24,275 bases of DNA, from contig JADDPM010000012.1 of assembly GCA_016781885.1 (NCBI GenBank), positions 1-24,275 on the forward strand, read 5' to 3'. The DNA is from Rubrobacter sp. Its GTDB lineage: Bacteria; Actinomycetota; Rubrobacteria; Rubrobacterales; Rubrobacteraceae. Position numbers and translations under genes: made by a program. The first letter of the stretch is position 1. Each line of letters starts with the position of its first letter. Under the pieces are notes generated by a model. It worked only from the letters and a program-made list of their open reading frames with translations, searched no databases and was not told where the DNA came from. Below are positions 15,870 through 23,616 of the stretch, one piece after another.

Positions 15870-16850
15870 TCAACCCGCGAGCAACTCCTTTAGAGTGCCA
15901 TCGATAAACTCGATGTCTTCGGGGTTGAGCCCGCCCCCGGCGAAGTGACCCCACACGCCCGGGATCACGCGCAACTCGGCATTTTTCATGCGTTCGACCG
16001 CGTACTCCTCGTCCTCCGGCGGGAAGTACAGGTCCTTCTCGGCGGGCATTACGATGGCCCTGGCCTCTATGCTGCCCAGAGCCTCCTCGTAGTCGCCACT
16101 CATACCGGGCGTCTTGCTGATGTCGCCGTTCTGCCACGTCCAGAGCATGGTGAGGAGGTTGTTGGCGTCGCGGTCATCCAGGAAGAACCCCTCCCAGAAG
16201 CCGACGAGGAAGTCCTTCAGCGACGAGTAGCCCAACTCCTCGTACACCCGGTCCCAGTAGAAGGCCTCCGAGAAGCCCCACCCGGCGTACACCCGGGCCG
16301 CCGCGCGCAGCCCACGGGTGGGTTGCGCGTCATACCAGCCGCCGTTCCACGCTGCGTCCGCCGTCAGCGCCGCCTTCACGCCCTCCAGAAAGACTATGTT
16401 GTGTTCGCTGGTCTTCGCCGAGCCGCAGAACGGCGCCATGCGTGGAACCATCTCCGGGTAGCTCACCGCCCACTGGTAGGTCTGTCCCGCGCCCATGGAC
16501 CAGCCGGTGACGAGCGCGAGCCTCTCGATGCCGAAGCGTTCGGTAACGAGCCTGTGCTGGACCGAGACGTTGTCGTAGACCGTGATGCTCGGGAAGCGGG
16601 CCTTGTCGTACGGAGGCGGGGTGTTGGAGGGCGAGGATGAGAGGCCGTTGCCGAGCATGTTTGGGACGATTATGAAGTACTCGTTCGGGTCGAGCGCCAT
16701 ACCCTCTCCGATCAACCACTCGTTCTCCCAGTGCCGCCCTGAGTACCACGTCGGGTAGACGATGGCGTTCGTCTTCTCCTCGTTGAGCGTCCCGTAGGTC
16801 TTGTACGCGAGCTTCGCGTCCCGCAACGTTGCTCCCCGTTGCAAAACCAC
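15870..16850 (-). CDS. MetX-like alpha/beta hydrolase (homoserine O-acetyltransferase family), 5' frameshift
   Basis: The open part is 326 codons and encodes an alpha/beta-hydrolase of the MetX type. The nucleophile elbow GWSMGAGQ gives S118, EKDLYFP gives D273 and WGHFAGG gives H302. The pattern YPTWYSGRHWENEWLIG and PNMLGNGLSSSP belongs to the divergent MetX-like branch often annotated as alpha/beta hydrolase, so true acetyltransfer to homoserine is not assured. The GTG at 16850 lies inside the conserved N-terminus and has no SD. A well-placed ATG with SD lies at 16882 but in another frame, one base off. The gene is either frameshifted or the sequence has a homopolymer error. Confidence 0.85.
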   Translation of the reverse strand: MVLQRGATLRDAKLAYKTYGTLNEEKTNAIVYPTWYSGRHWENEWLIGEGMALDPNEYFIIVPNMLGNGLSSSPSNTPPPYDKARFPSITVYDNVSVQHRLVTERFGIERLALVTGWSMGAGQTYQWAVSYPEMVPRMAPFCGSAKTSEHNIVFLEGVKAALTADAAWNGGWYDAQPTRGLRAAARVYAGWGFSEAFYWDRVYEELGYSSLKDFLVGFWEGFFLDDRDANNLLTMLWTWQNGDISKTPGMSGDYEEALGSIEARAIVMPAEKDLYFPPEDEEYAVERMKNAELRVIPGVWGHFAGGGLNPEDIEFIDGTLKELLAG

Positions 16851-16882
16851 GTCGCCCAGATCAAAACCTCATAATCGTTCAT
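16851..16882 (-). other. Out-of-frame 5' end of the MetX-like gene (one-base frameshift)
   Basis: ATG at 16882-16880 is preceded by AAAGGGGA and encodes MNDYEV before the frame leaves the coding path. Adding one T to the run of four (16863-16866) joins it to the downstream frame as MNDYEVFDLGDVVLQRGATL, a natural start for this family. Without the extra base the downstream frame meets TGA just upstream of GGFDLGDVV. Confidence 0.7.
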
Positions 16883-16942
16883 CGTTCCCCTTTCCCTGCT
16901 AAACGGAGCTCATTGTAGACGGTCGCGGTGTTCTCATGCTCT

Positions 16943-17070
16943 GCCGAAAGCAGTACTGGTTAGCGCGGCCGTGGAAGAAGAAACTCTCACAAGGTGATGA
17001 GGGAGTACTCTAGTGAGAAGTAGCGCATCTTTTCGTACACCCAGTACCAGTAGAACTTCTGGTATCTCAT
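16943..17070 (-). pseudogene. Decayed partial copy of the MetX-like gene
   Basis: The minus strand encodes, from ATG at 17070, a 27-residue peptide containing FYWYWVYEKMRYFSLEYSL. It matches FYWDRVYEELGYSSLKDFL of the adjacent intact gene (its residues ~197-215). The match continues past the stop: where the intact gene has WEGFF the fragment has TGA, then GAG and, one frame over, FFF-HGRAN against FFLDDRDAN. DNA similarity is also obvious (TTCTACTGG, GTGTACGA, GCTACT shared in order). This is best read as a remnant of a tandem duplicate that has suffered a nonsense change and small indels. I see no clear match before 17070. Confidence 0.7.
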
Positions 17071-17154
17071 ATGCACACATCCCGCGCTCCGTTTCCGAGC
17101 CCTGCTGAACGGGGAGACCCCGCAAGTCGAGGCGGAGGTGGGCTAGGCGGATAG

Positions 17155-18021
17155 CTATCCCATTGCCTGAGTAGCGAAGCCTAGCAGCGCTTGCATGACC
17201 GCACCGGTGAACCAACTATGCCGCTCCATCGCGCCGCTGAACTGCGAAAGCGCGCCGCGATCCAGGTACTCGCCTCGTTCGAGGAGCCGTTCCACCTGCG
17301 CCAGCGCCCGCTTTAGCTCCTCCTTGTCTTCTCCGCCCTCGCGCTCGATGCGTTCTTCGATGGATCTGAAATCGAAGCTGTTGGTCAGTTCAGCGGTGTT
17401 GTGTGTACCGATAACGGACCCCTGCACCGGACCGTAGAACTGGAACGTCGAGCCGGCGTCCGGCGGCTTGTTGCCTTCCACCTCGTCTACTCCTTTCGCG
17501 GTAATCCTGTAGATGGTGCCCTCGTCAACCTCTATGATGATGAGACCCGAATGCGCCAGGTAATCGGCCATAGCGAGCCCTTGATCCAGGTGCTTGCCTT
17601 TGTCAGGGTCCCATCCCATCTCGGGAGCGACGTCCGACCAAGACACCAACTCTGCAGGGTTGCCGTCCGCCAGCAGATAGACGGCCCGAAGGAAGCACCG
17701 GCGTTGCTCCTTCCGCTCCACGATGGGGTCGGCGAGCCTCTCCGCCTCCTCCAGGCCTTCTCTCGTGATCCTCAGTGCGCGCCGGCCCGTCCCGCCTCCT
17801 TTGTGACCCGGAGCGAGGAACCCCCTGTCAAGATGGTACCGGGTTAGGGATATGAAGCGCTCGGTGTAACCCGGCTCGTTGGGGTCCAGGTCAAGGTGGT
17901 TGGCGATCTCATCCTCGTTGAATATATGCATTGAGTCGCTCCTAGCCAGTCCGTAAGCCGCGCGCAGGTACTGCCGCTCTAGATGGTCCATCTCATTAGA
18001 TTCCTCCCTCGTAGCCATCAT
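17155..18021 (-). CDS. Tandem winged-helix-like protein with shared THNTAELTN segment; function unknown
   Basis: A 288-residue protein with two winged-helix-like repeats (about 12-98 and 104-184). Each shows FLRAVY-type helix 1, a [D/E]-[I/V]-A recognition region, a YL/YH-x-GL helix and an ITxxG-x-EVE wing ending. Residues 193-215 (FQFYGPVQGSVIGTHNTAELTN) form a beta-prone segment also found in the neighbour at 18186-19586. The C-terminus is charged and helical (219-250) and ends in a hydrophobic tail HSWFTGAVMQALLGFATQA, possibly membrane-associating. The second repeat and shared segment are strongly similar to the neighbour's, so the genes are paralogous in part. The first ATG at 18021 has a weak SD; ATG at 17991 has AGGGAGGA 11 bp before it and may be the true start. 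Confidence 0.8.
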   Translation of the reverse strand: MMATREESNEMDHLERQYLRAAYGLARSDSMHIFNEDEIANHLDLDPNEPGYTERFISLTRYHLDRGFLAPGHKGGGTGRRALRITREGLEEAERLADPIVERKEQRRCFLRAVYLLADGNPAELVSWSDVAPEMGWDPDKGKHLDQGLAMADYLAHSGLIIIEVDEGTIYRITAKGVDEVEGNKPPDAGSTFQFYGPVQGSVIGTHNTAELTNSFDFRSIEERIEREGGEDKEELKRALAQVERLLERGEYLDRGALSQFSGAMERHSWFTGAVMQALLGFATQAMG

Positions 18022-18185
18022 GGCAGTATCTCACAGCTTCGAGCAGGCTCGATAGAGTGAAGCTGCTGCTGGATGCTAGGCCTCTGATTGCCCTCCTGAG
18101 ACGTAGTGAGCCTCAGCCCTAAAGTTCCGCGCTCTGCTTGGCGAAGGCGTGCCCGAGGTCGAGGTGACGCTGGTCTAGTGGGAGG

Positions 18186-19586
18186 CTAGGACTCAGGTAA
18201 TTCCTTGTCGGACAGCCACTTCTGCACAGCCGGCGGGATTGTCCCTGCGGGGTCCTGAGGATCGAATGGATCGTACAGCCTACCTACCAGATCGGCTTGG
18301 AGAGTCTTGAGTGTTCGGTCTTTGAGCAGGCAGACGGGCTTCCGCATTGCGAACAAGTAACCTACCTCCAGCGCGACGTTGGGGTTGGTTTCGTCCGCTT
18401 CAAGGCGCTCGAAGACAGCTATACCCAGTCCGCACCCGTGCATGTAGGTCAAGACGTTGGGGAAAAGGTCGTCGTGATATCGCTTATCGTCAGCACGAAT
18501 CCCTTTGATGCCGCGCTCGGCCAGGACCTTCTTGATGGTTCGGGTGATCTCATCGTGCGCGGTGGTCTCCCCGAACGGCATCATAATGAACGCTACCCTC
18601 GCAGGGTTTGGATGGTCCCGCTCGAACCGACGGAGGCTATCTCGTATCTCTACGGGAGCCTCTCCTACCGCCGCAGCGTCGCTGAACTCATCCGGTGTAA
18701 CGGGCGTGTTGGCGGGCAAGGTATATGGTTCGTTGCGTTCTACTTCGTCTATGCCTGCGGCGGTGATGCTGATGATGCCATAGCCGACGGTCTGTTTCTG
18801 GATCAATCCCCGCTCGTACAGGTAGTCTGCGGTATCCGTTAGCTTGTCCACGAAGCTAGGATCGTTTACGTTCATGGAGTCTTGCATTACTTCGGCGATC
18901 TCGTTCAGGCCCACGATACGCCCGCGGCGACTCTCACCCAAGTGATATGCTGCTCGCAAGAACTGCTTACGTAGTTCTTTATTAGTTAGCTCGGCAGTGT
19001 TGTGCGTCTCAACAACGGAGCGGTGCACGGGAGCGTTAAACACAAAGGAAGGACCAGAGGATTCCTGCTGCTTGTTGCCTTCTACCTCGTCTATACCTTT
19101 GGAGGTGATCCTATAGACGACGCCTTCGCTTACCTCAATGGTTATGAGTTGCGAACGTTTGAGGTACTCGGCTATGCCTAGTGCCTCTTGTAGGTGGGCG
19201 TCATTATCAGCGTCCCAACCCAGCTTCGGTGCCACATCTCGCCAGTAGACGAACTCTGCGGGATTTGAGTCAGACAGGTCATAGACGGCCCTCAAGAACC
19301 GATTGCGCCTCTCCTGTCGGGATTCAGGCATCATAGCTCTCTCGACCTCCGAGATACCCTGAACCGTGAGAGTGAGCAAGCCCCAGTTACTTTCAAGATC
19401 CTCTATGTTCCCCGCCTTTACGTGATAGTGCGCTAACTTGTGAAAGTCCTGTCCCTCCACGTCTATACCTAACCGCTCTGCAACATCCTCGCCGCGCACC
19501 TCCGTCGCTGGAGCGCCTTCGGCAAGGTCGTGGACAGCTTTCAGGAACCTATAACGTCTAGACTTTGCCTGCTCGATTTCGCTCAA
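18186..19586 (-). CDS. Tandem winged-helix protein with C-terminal deoxyribosyltransferase/TIR-like domain
   Basis: A 466-residue multidomain protein. Three winged-helix-like repeats lie at about 8-85, 91-171 and 204-286, each ending in ITxxGIxEVE. Between the second and third is the segment FVFNAPVHRSVVETHNTAELTN (181-202), shared with the next gene. After a linker (287-328) comes a Rossmann-like domain: FIMMPFGE (333-340), a helix, GIRADD (362-367), FPNVLTYMHGCGLGIAVFE (375-393), NPNVALEVGY (401-410, candidate catalytic E407) and KPVCLLKDRTL. This layout fits nucleoside 2-deoxyribosyltransferase/TIR-like domains, many of which cleave nucleotides or NAD in conflict systems; activity here is inference. 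The start is TTG at 19586, with GGGAGG 9 bp before it. The DNA is visibly more A/T-rich than nearby genes. Confidence 0.82.
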   Translation of the reverse strand: MSEIEQAKSRRYRFLKAVHDLAEGAPATEVRGEDVAERLGIDVEGQDFHKLAHYHVKAGNIEDLESNWGLLTLTVQGISEVERAMMPESRQERRNRFLRAVYDLSDSNPAEFVYWRDVAPKLGWDADNDAHLQEALGIAEYLKRSQLITIEVSEGVVYRITSKGIDEVEGNKQQESSGPSFVFNAPVHRSVVETHNTAELTNKELRKQFLRAAYHLGESRRGRIVGLNEIAEVMQDSMNVNDPSFVDKLTDTADYLYERGLIQKQTVGYGIISITAAGIDEVERNEPYTLPANTPVTPDEFSDAAAVGEAPVEIRDSLRRFERDHPNPARVAFIMMPFGETTAHDEITRTIKKVLAERGIKGIRADDKRYHDDLFPNVLTYMHGCGLGIAVFERLEADETNPNVALEVGYLFAMRKPVCLLKDRTLKTLQADLVGRLYDPFDPQDPAGTIPPAVQKWLSDKELPES

Positions 19587-19633
19587 TTACATGAGCCTCC
19601 CTTCTCGCGGCGCACCACACCATGAATGAACAG

Positions 19634-19662
19634 ATAATACGTGTCCCAGCCGAGATTGCACT
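19634..19662 (-). promoter_or_regulatory. Candidate promoter of the winged-helix/TIR-like gene pair
   Basis: On the minus strand TATTAT (19639-19634) matches the -10 consensus in 5 of 6 bases, about 50 bp before the TTG start at 19586. A weak -35 (TGCAA) lies 16 bp further upstream. The spacing is acceptable, but the -35 is poor. Confidence 0.3.
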
Positions 19663-19774
19663 CCTTATTGCTGCATAGAACGATCCTCTGTGCTCTGCCG
19701 GAGGGATGCAGAGTTAGCTAGAATGGAGAAGGGTGTAAAGGGAACCGTGGCGAAAGGCCGCAAGGGGAGAAGTG

Positions 19775-20902
19775 ATGCCTGAAGAGCACGTTATCAGCAT
19801 AGACCCGTTCAAGCCGCTTGCGGAGGAGCCCGGGACGGGGCACAACCGCTGGCACGAAGCGATAGAGCCGGTGGTGGAGGTGGACCCTGGCGACGTCGTT
19901 GTGTACGAGACGCGCGACGCCTTCGACGGGCAGTTGAACGCCAATTCGACGGAAGATGACGTTGCGGGGCTGAACCTGAACCCGGTGCATCCGTTGACCG
20001 GCCCCGTCTACGTGAGGGGCGCCGAGCCTGGAGACCTCCTGGAGGTCGAGTTGGTGGATATCGAGGCCGACCCGTGGGAGCAGTGGGGGTACACGATCCA
20101 GGTGCCGGGATTCGGCTTCTTGCGCGACGATTTCCCGGACCCGTTCATCGTCCACTGGCGGCTGCACGGCAACCGGTACGCGGAGTCGGATCAGCTCCCT
20201 GGCGTGCGCATCCGCTGCAACCCGCACCCGGGCACGCTCGGCCTCGCCCCGAGCGCCGAGCTTAGGCAGCGCGCGATGCAGCGGGAAGAAGAGCTGGCCG
20301 AGCGGGACGGGTTCGCCCTGCCGCCGGAGCCTACGGATGCCGTGCCGGCTGACGAGAGGCTGGCGGGGGAGGGGCTACGCACCATCCCGCCGCGCGAGAC
20401 GGCCGGAAACATAGACATCAAGCAGATATCGCCGGGCACGACCGTCCTGATACCGGTCTACGAGGAGGGTGCCCTGGTCTCGACCGGCGACGTCCACTAC
20501 GCTCAGGGTGACTGTGAGGCCTGCGGGACGGCTATCGAGATGCGCTCGCGCGTTCACCTGCGCTTCAACGTTCGCAAGGGCGCGGCCGAGCGGCAGGGGA
20601 TTCGGGACTTGCAGTTTTTCCGCGACGAATACTTCACCGCGCCGGAGATGGCCGCCCCGCGCCGGTTCTTCGCCACCACTGGCATCGGCGTTCGCAAGGA
20701 CGGCACGAACGAGAGCGAGAACATAACCCTCGCCGCCCGGAACGCGCTGCTCAACATGATCGAGCACCTGGGGACCCGCGGTTTCGACCGCCAACAGGCC
20801 TACGCGCTGTGCAGCGCGGCGGTCGACCTGCGCATAAGCCAGACTGTAGACGTCCCGAACTTGCTCGTGAGCGCCCTGCTCCCGCTGGACATCTTCATAT
20901 AA
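19775..20902 (+). CDS. Acetamidase/formamidase family protein
   Basis: A 375-residue FmdA/AmdA-family amidohydrolase that would release ammonia from formamide, acetamide or a similar short amide. Family marks are GHNRWHEAIEP (22-32), LTGPVYVRGAEPGDLLEVE (74-92), the DVHYAQGDCEACGTAIE segment (239-255) and the C-terminal ARNALLNMIEHL and DLRISQTVD regions. The usual QGDGE is QGDCE here. ATG at 19775 is chosen over the adjoining GTG at 19772 because AAGGGGA lies about 6 bp before it. TAGAAT at 19719-19724 may be a -10. A TSUP permease gene follows. A second member of the family begins at 23617. Confidence 0.9.
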   Translation: MPEEHVISIDPFKPLAEEPGTGHNRWHEAIEPVVEVDPGDVVVYETRDAFDGQLNANSTEDDVAGLNLNPVHPLTGPVYVRGAEPGDLLEVELVDIEADPWEQWGYTIQVPGFGFLRDDFPDPFIVHWRLHGNRYAESDQLPGVRIRCNPHPGTLGLAPSAELRQRAMQREEELAERDGFALPPEPTDAVPADERLAGEGLRTIPPRETAGNIDIKQISPGTTVLIPVYEEGALVSTGDVHYAQGDCEACGTAIEMRSRVHLRFNVRKGAAERQGIRDLQFFRDEYFTAPEMAAPRRFFATTGIGVRKDGTNESENITLAARNALLNMIEHLGTRGFDRQQAYALCSAAVDLRISQTVDVPNLLVSALLPLDIFI

Positions 20903-20990
20903 CGCCGCGGATGGAGCCAGTCCACGCCTTCGAAGGTTGGACCGTCTCTTCCTCCCGCAGTCGTTCGTGCCCGGCGCTCATCCGCCCGTG

Positions 20991-21749
20991 ATGGACCTAG
21001 GCCTGGGGCAGATCGTCTTGCTCGCCGTCGCGGGCTTGGTGGCGGGGGCGATCAACGCGGCTGCGGGCGGCGGATCGCTGGTCTCCTTCCCCGCGCTGAT
21101 CCTCGTCGGATACCCGCCGCTAACCGCCAACGTCACGAACAACGTGGCCGTCGCCCCCGGTTACGTCACGGGCGCGACCGGCTACCGGCGGGGCCTGCGC
21201 GGCCAGTGGCACCGTGTCTTACCGCTGTCGATCGTCTGCTTCGTGGGAAGCCTCGTCGGCGTCGGGCTCATACTTATGAGCTCGCAGCGTGCCTTCGAGA
21301 ACGTCGTGCCGTTCCTGGTACTCGCCGCCTGCGCGTTGCTCGCCGCCCAGCCTTGGCTTGGGAAGTGGCTGGGCGAGCGCCCGGGCGGCCAGGACGATCC
21401 CGGCCCCGGGGCGCTCGCCGGCCAGGCTCTGGCCGCCGTGTACGGCGGGTACTTCAGCGCGGCTTTAGGCGTCGCCGTCCTCGCCCTTCTGGGTCTCTCC
21501 TTCGACGACACGTTGCAACGCCTCAACGCCCTCAAGGCGTTCTTGCAGCTCGTGATCGGCGCGGTCTCGGCTGTCGGTTTCGCCCTGCTTGCGGACGTGG
21601 CCTGGACCGCCGTGGCCGTAGTCGCGCCGGCGACGGTGATAGGGGGTGAGGTCGGAGCGCGCCTCGCCCAGAAGGTGAGCGACCGCGTCCTGCGCGCCGG
21701 GATCATTACTTACGGGGTCGCCGCCGCCATCTGGCTCTTTCTGCGGTAA
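20991..21749 (+). CDS. TSUP (TauE/SafE) family permease
   Basis: A 252-residue integral membrane protein of the TSUP family, which moves organic or inorganic anions such as sulfonates and sulfite. It has about eight hydrophobic helices. The conserved GLVAGAINAAAGGGSLVSFPALI motif is at the N-terminus, and its internal repeat is GGYFSAALGVAVLALLG near the middle. The ligand is not predictable. ATG at 20991 is preferred because it places the first helix just after the start; in-frame TTG and GTG codons further upstream (20937, 20967, 20988) have no convincing SD either, so the start is uncertain. It follows the formamidase by 88 bp on the same strand and converges with the MFS gene. Confidence 0.88.
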   Translation: MDLGLGQIVLLAVAGLVAGAINAAAGGGSLVSFPALILVGYPPLTANVTNNVAVAPGYVTGATGYRRGLRGQWHRVLPLSIVCFVGSLVGVGLILMSSQRAFENVVPFLVLAACALLAAQPWLGKWLGERPGGQDDPGPGALAGQALAAVYGGYFSAALGVAVLALLGLSFDDTLQRLNALKAFLQLVIGAVSAVGFALLADVAWTAVAVVAPATVIGGEVGARLAQKVSDRVLRAGIITYGVAAAIWLFLR

Positions 21750-21807
21750 GCACCCGATGATGACGTCTCGATCCCGTTCGTGAGCACCCTATTCGCACTG
21801 AATATTC

Positions 21808-23046
21808 TTATACAGCTTCGGGGCGGCTCTCACCTTCGTCACGGCTGTATTCGGCGGCGAGGATGGCGGGTATAGCGAGCAGGAGCAGGACTATGGCCGC
21901 GGGCGTAAGCAGGGCGTAGCTACCTGACACGTCGCGCAAGATCCCCGCGGCGAAAGGGCCTCCGGCGGTGGCGAGGGCTATGAGGGCGGCCTGGAGGCCC
22001 ATGAGCCGGCCGTAGAGCGGTCCGCCGAAGCGGTGGCCCATGATCACGGCGCGCATCGGCAGCACCGCGCCGAAGGAGATCCCGAAGAGCCCGACGTACA
22101 GGTAGAGCCAAAGCCGCTCCCCCGCACCGGGCATCAGCACACCGGAGAGGGCGAGCATGAAGAAGATAGCCGTGATGACGAGCGAGGGACGTACCCGATC
22201 TCCGAGCATCGGGAAGAGAAGCCGGCCCGGCAACCCGACGAGCCCGACGAGTCCCGCCGCGAGCGCCGCAGTCCTCGCCGAAAGCCCCAACTCCTGGAGA
22301 TAAGCCACCTGATGGAAGAGCAGCCCGAAGGTTGCCGCGATCCCCAGGAAGTAAGAGACGCTTACGAGCCAGAAGACACGGTTCGCGTGCCGGAGGCTGG
22401 TGGCGAGCGCTCCATAGGTCCTCCTCAGGTCGAGCCCTTCCCGCCGCGCCTCCTCCCGCGGACGGTCTCGCAGGAGAACGAGCGCGAGGGTTCCAACGGC
22501 CCCGAGCAGCGCCGCCGCCAGGACTAGCGTGGTGTTCCGCCAGCCAATGTTCTCGACCAGACTCTGGGTGAGCGGAATAAAGATCGGGGCCGAGAGCCCC
22601 GCCAGAAGGGTGAGGACACCTATCGCCGTCCCGGTGCTCCTTCCTGCAAACCACTGGTCTATGGTCACGTAGGCGGGTTCGTAGAAGGTGCAGGCCATTG
22701 CCGGGCCGATGAGCAGGGCCCACACCGCGAGAACCTGCCACCCCGAGGTCGCCTTCGAGAAGGCCGCGAGCCCCGCCGACCCGATCACCGCTCCCGTAAA
22801 GAAGACCCACCGCGAGCCCGCGACGTCGCAAAGGGTCCCGACTACGGGGGCCAGGGTGCCCGAGACGACCACCCCGAGCCCTAGAGCACCGCTTAGAAGA
22901 GCCCGGCTGAACTCCTCCGAAGCGGCATCCTCGGCGAGCAGGACGCTAAAAGCGTAGAAGATCGTACCGTAGCTAACGTTGGCTATCGCCGCGAGAGCGA
23001 AGACGACGATCCACCTGTACCGCCCCTCCTCTTGGGGAGGCTTCAG
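21808..23046 (-). CDS. MFS transporter with probable CTG start overlapping fmdB-like gene
   Basis: A 412-residue major facilitator superfamily permease with 12 hydrophobic segments. Codons upstream of the first GTG (22872) clearly encode the first helix, GRYRWIVVFALAAIANVSYG, so the start must lie near 23046. No ATG, GTG or TTG is present there. CTG at 23046-23044 gives MKPPQEEGRYRW and overlaps the stop of the zinc-ribbon gene (CTGA), which is the usual coupling geometry. The conserved inter-helix loops (DRxxP-type, LFGISFGAVLPM) are recognisable. The substrate is unknown; the formamidase neighbours suggest a small amide or related compound, by inference. Confidence 0.85.
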   Translation of the reverse strand: MKPPQEEGRYRWIVVFALAAIANVSYGTIFYAFSVLLAEDAASEEFSRALLSGALGLGVVVSGTLAPVVGTLCDVAGSRWVFFTGAVIGSAGLAAFSKATSGWQVLAVWALLIGPAMACTFYEPAYVTIDQWFAGRSTGTAIGVLTLLAGLSAPIFIPLTQSLVENIGWRNTTLVLAAALLGAVGTLALVLLRDRPREEARREGLDLRRTYGALATSLRHANRVFWLVSVSYFLGIAATFGLLFHQVAYLQELGLSARTAALAAGLVGLVGLPGRLLFPMLGDRVRPSLVITAIFFMLALSGVLMPGAGERLWLYLYVGLFGISFGAVLPMRAVIMGHRFGGPLYGRLMGLQAALIALATAGGPFAAGILRDVSGSYALLTPAAIVLLLLAIPAILAAEYSRDEGESRPEAV

Positions 23047-23330
23047 TGACCTAGGGCCCAGGGCCTGCCGTGGCTGTGCTGGTGCTTTTTGCCGGATGAC
23101 GCGCCTCCTCCCGCCGGCCGCTGGATCACCTCGGGCTCGTGGGCGCTCTTCTCGGCACGATTCATGGCGCCGGAGAGAGCGGTGGGCATCCTCCTGGTGT
23201 TAGGCATCGAATAGACCCGCCTCGCCTCCCTTCCACAAGAGGGGCACGCCGCTGGGGCGCCCGACTCGGCAGCCGAACGTCGCTGCTCGAATGGCCCGCA
23301 ATCCCCGCAGACAAAGTCGTAGATCGGCAT
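23043..23330 (-). CDS. FmdB-type zinc ribbon protein
   Basis: A 95-residue protein of the FmdB putative regulatory family. MPIYDFVCGDCG starts the N-terminal zinc ribbon; C8/C11 and C29/C32 are the two CxxC pairs. The remainder is low complexity, rich in Gly, Ser, Lys and His, with a HQHSHG run that might bind metal. FmdB was named for its link to the formamidase gene in Methylophilus, and here formamidase genes lie on both sides. ATG at 23330 has GAGGAG 7 bp before it; a longer in-frame extension to 23408 lacks homology. The stop overlaps the presumed MFS start. It is divergent from the second formamidase across a 286-bp gap. Confidence 0.88.
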   Translation of the reverse strand: MPIYDFVCGDCGPFEQRRSAAESGAPAACPSCGREARRVYSMPNTRRMPTALSGAMNRAEKSAHEPEVIQRPAGGGASSGKKHQHSHGRPWALGH

Positions 23331-23423
23331 CTCATATCTCCTCTCCCTACTGCGATGCACGTCCCCGAATACCGCGCGGCACGATTTAACCACAACCACA
23401 ACCTTCACGCCGATCGCGGCCTT

Positions 23424-23429
23424 ACTATA
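23424..23429 (-). promoter_or_regulatory. Candidate -10 of the fmdB-like/MFS unit
   Basis: TATAGT on the minus strand matches 5 of 6 consensus bases and lies about 94 bp before the ATG at 23330. No good -35 is found at standard spacing, so this is a weak call. Confidence 0.25.
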
Positions 23430-23455
23430 TTTTGACCACGATCACGCAATCTGTC

Positions 23456-23484
23456 TTGACCCGGGCTCTGACCTTCTGTAACTT
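23456..23484 (+). promoter_or_regulatory. Candidate promoter of the second formamidase
   Basis: TTGACC (23456-23461), 17 bp, TAACTT (23479-23484). The -35 is good and the -10 is partial. The start would leave a leader of about 125 bases before the ATG at 23617. Confidence 0.4.
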
Positions 23485-23494
23485 TACTTGCTAC

Positions 23495-23516
23495 AGGTGC
23501 TCCAGGGGAAGCACCT
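23495..23516 (+). promoter_or_regulatory. Inverted repeat downstream of the formamidase promoter (possible operator)
   Basis: AGGTGCT (23495-23501) and AGCACCT (23510-23516) are perfect 7-bp arms around 8 bases. The position just after the promoter candidate suits a repressor site or a leader hairpin. Confidence 0.4.
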
Positions 23517-23616
23517 TAAGGGAAGGGAGGATAGGCAGGATTAGCAGCCGGTAGAAGCAAGGTATTTCGCGTGCTCTCGTGAAAGGGAGGCGCTACGGGG
23601 ACGATAGGAGGAGCCG

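Noticed and set aside
16934..17215. 93-codon minus-strand frame over the MetX-like remnant
   Set aside because: It is in a different frame from the residues that match the intact MetX-like protein and overlaps the end of the winged-helix gene.
23517..23616. Possible riboswitch in the ~125-base formamidase leader
   Set aside because: I looked for guanidine-type conserved elements and could not match them; only an SD and purine-rich repeats are visible.
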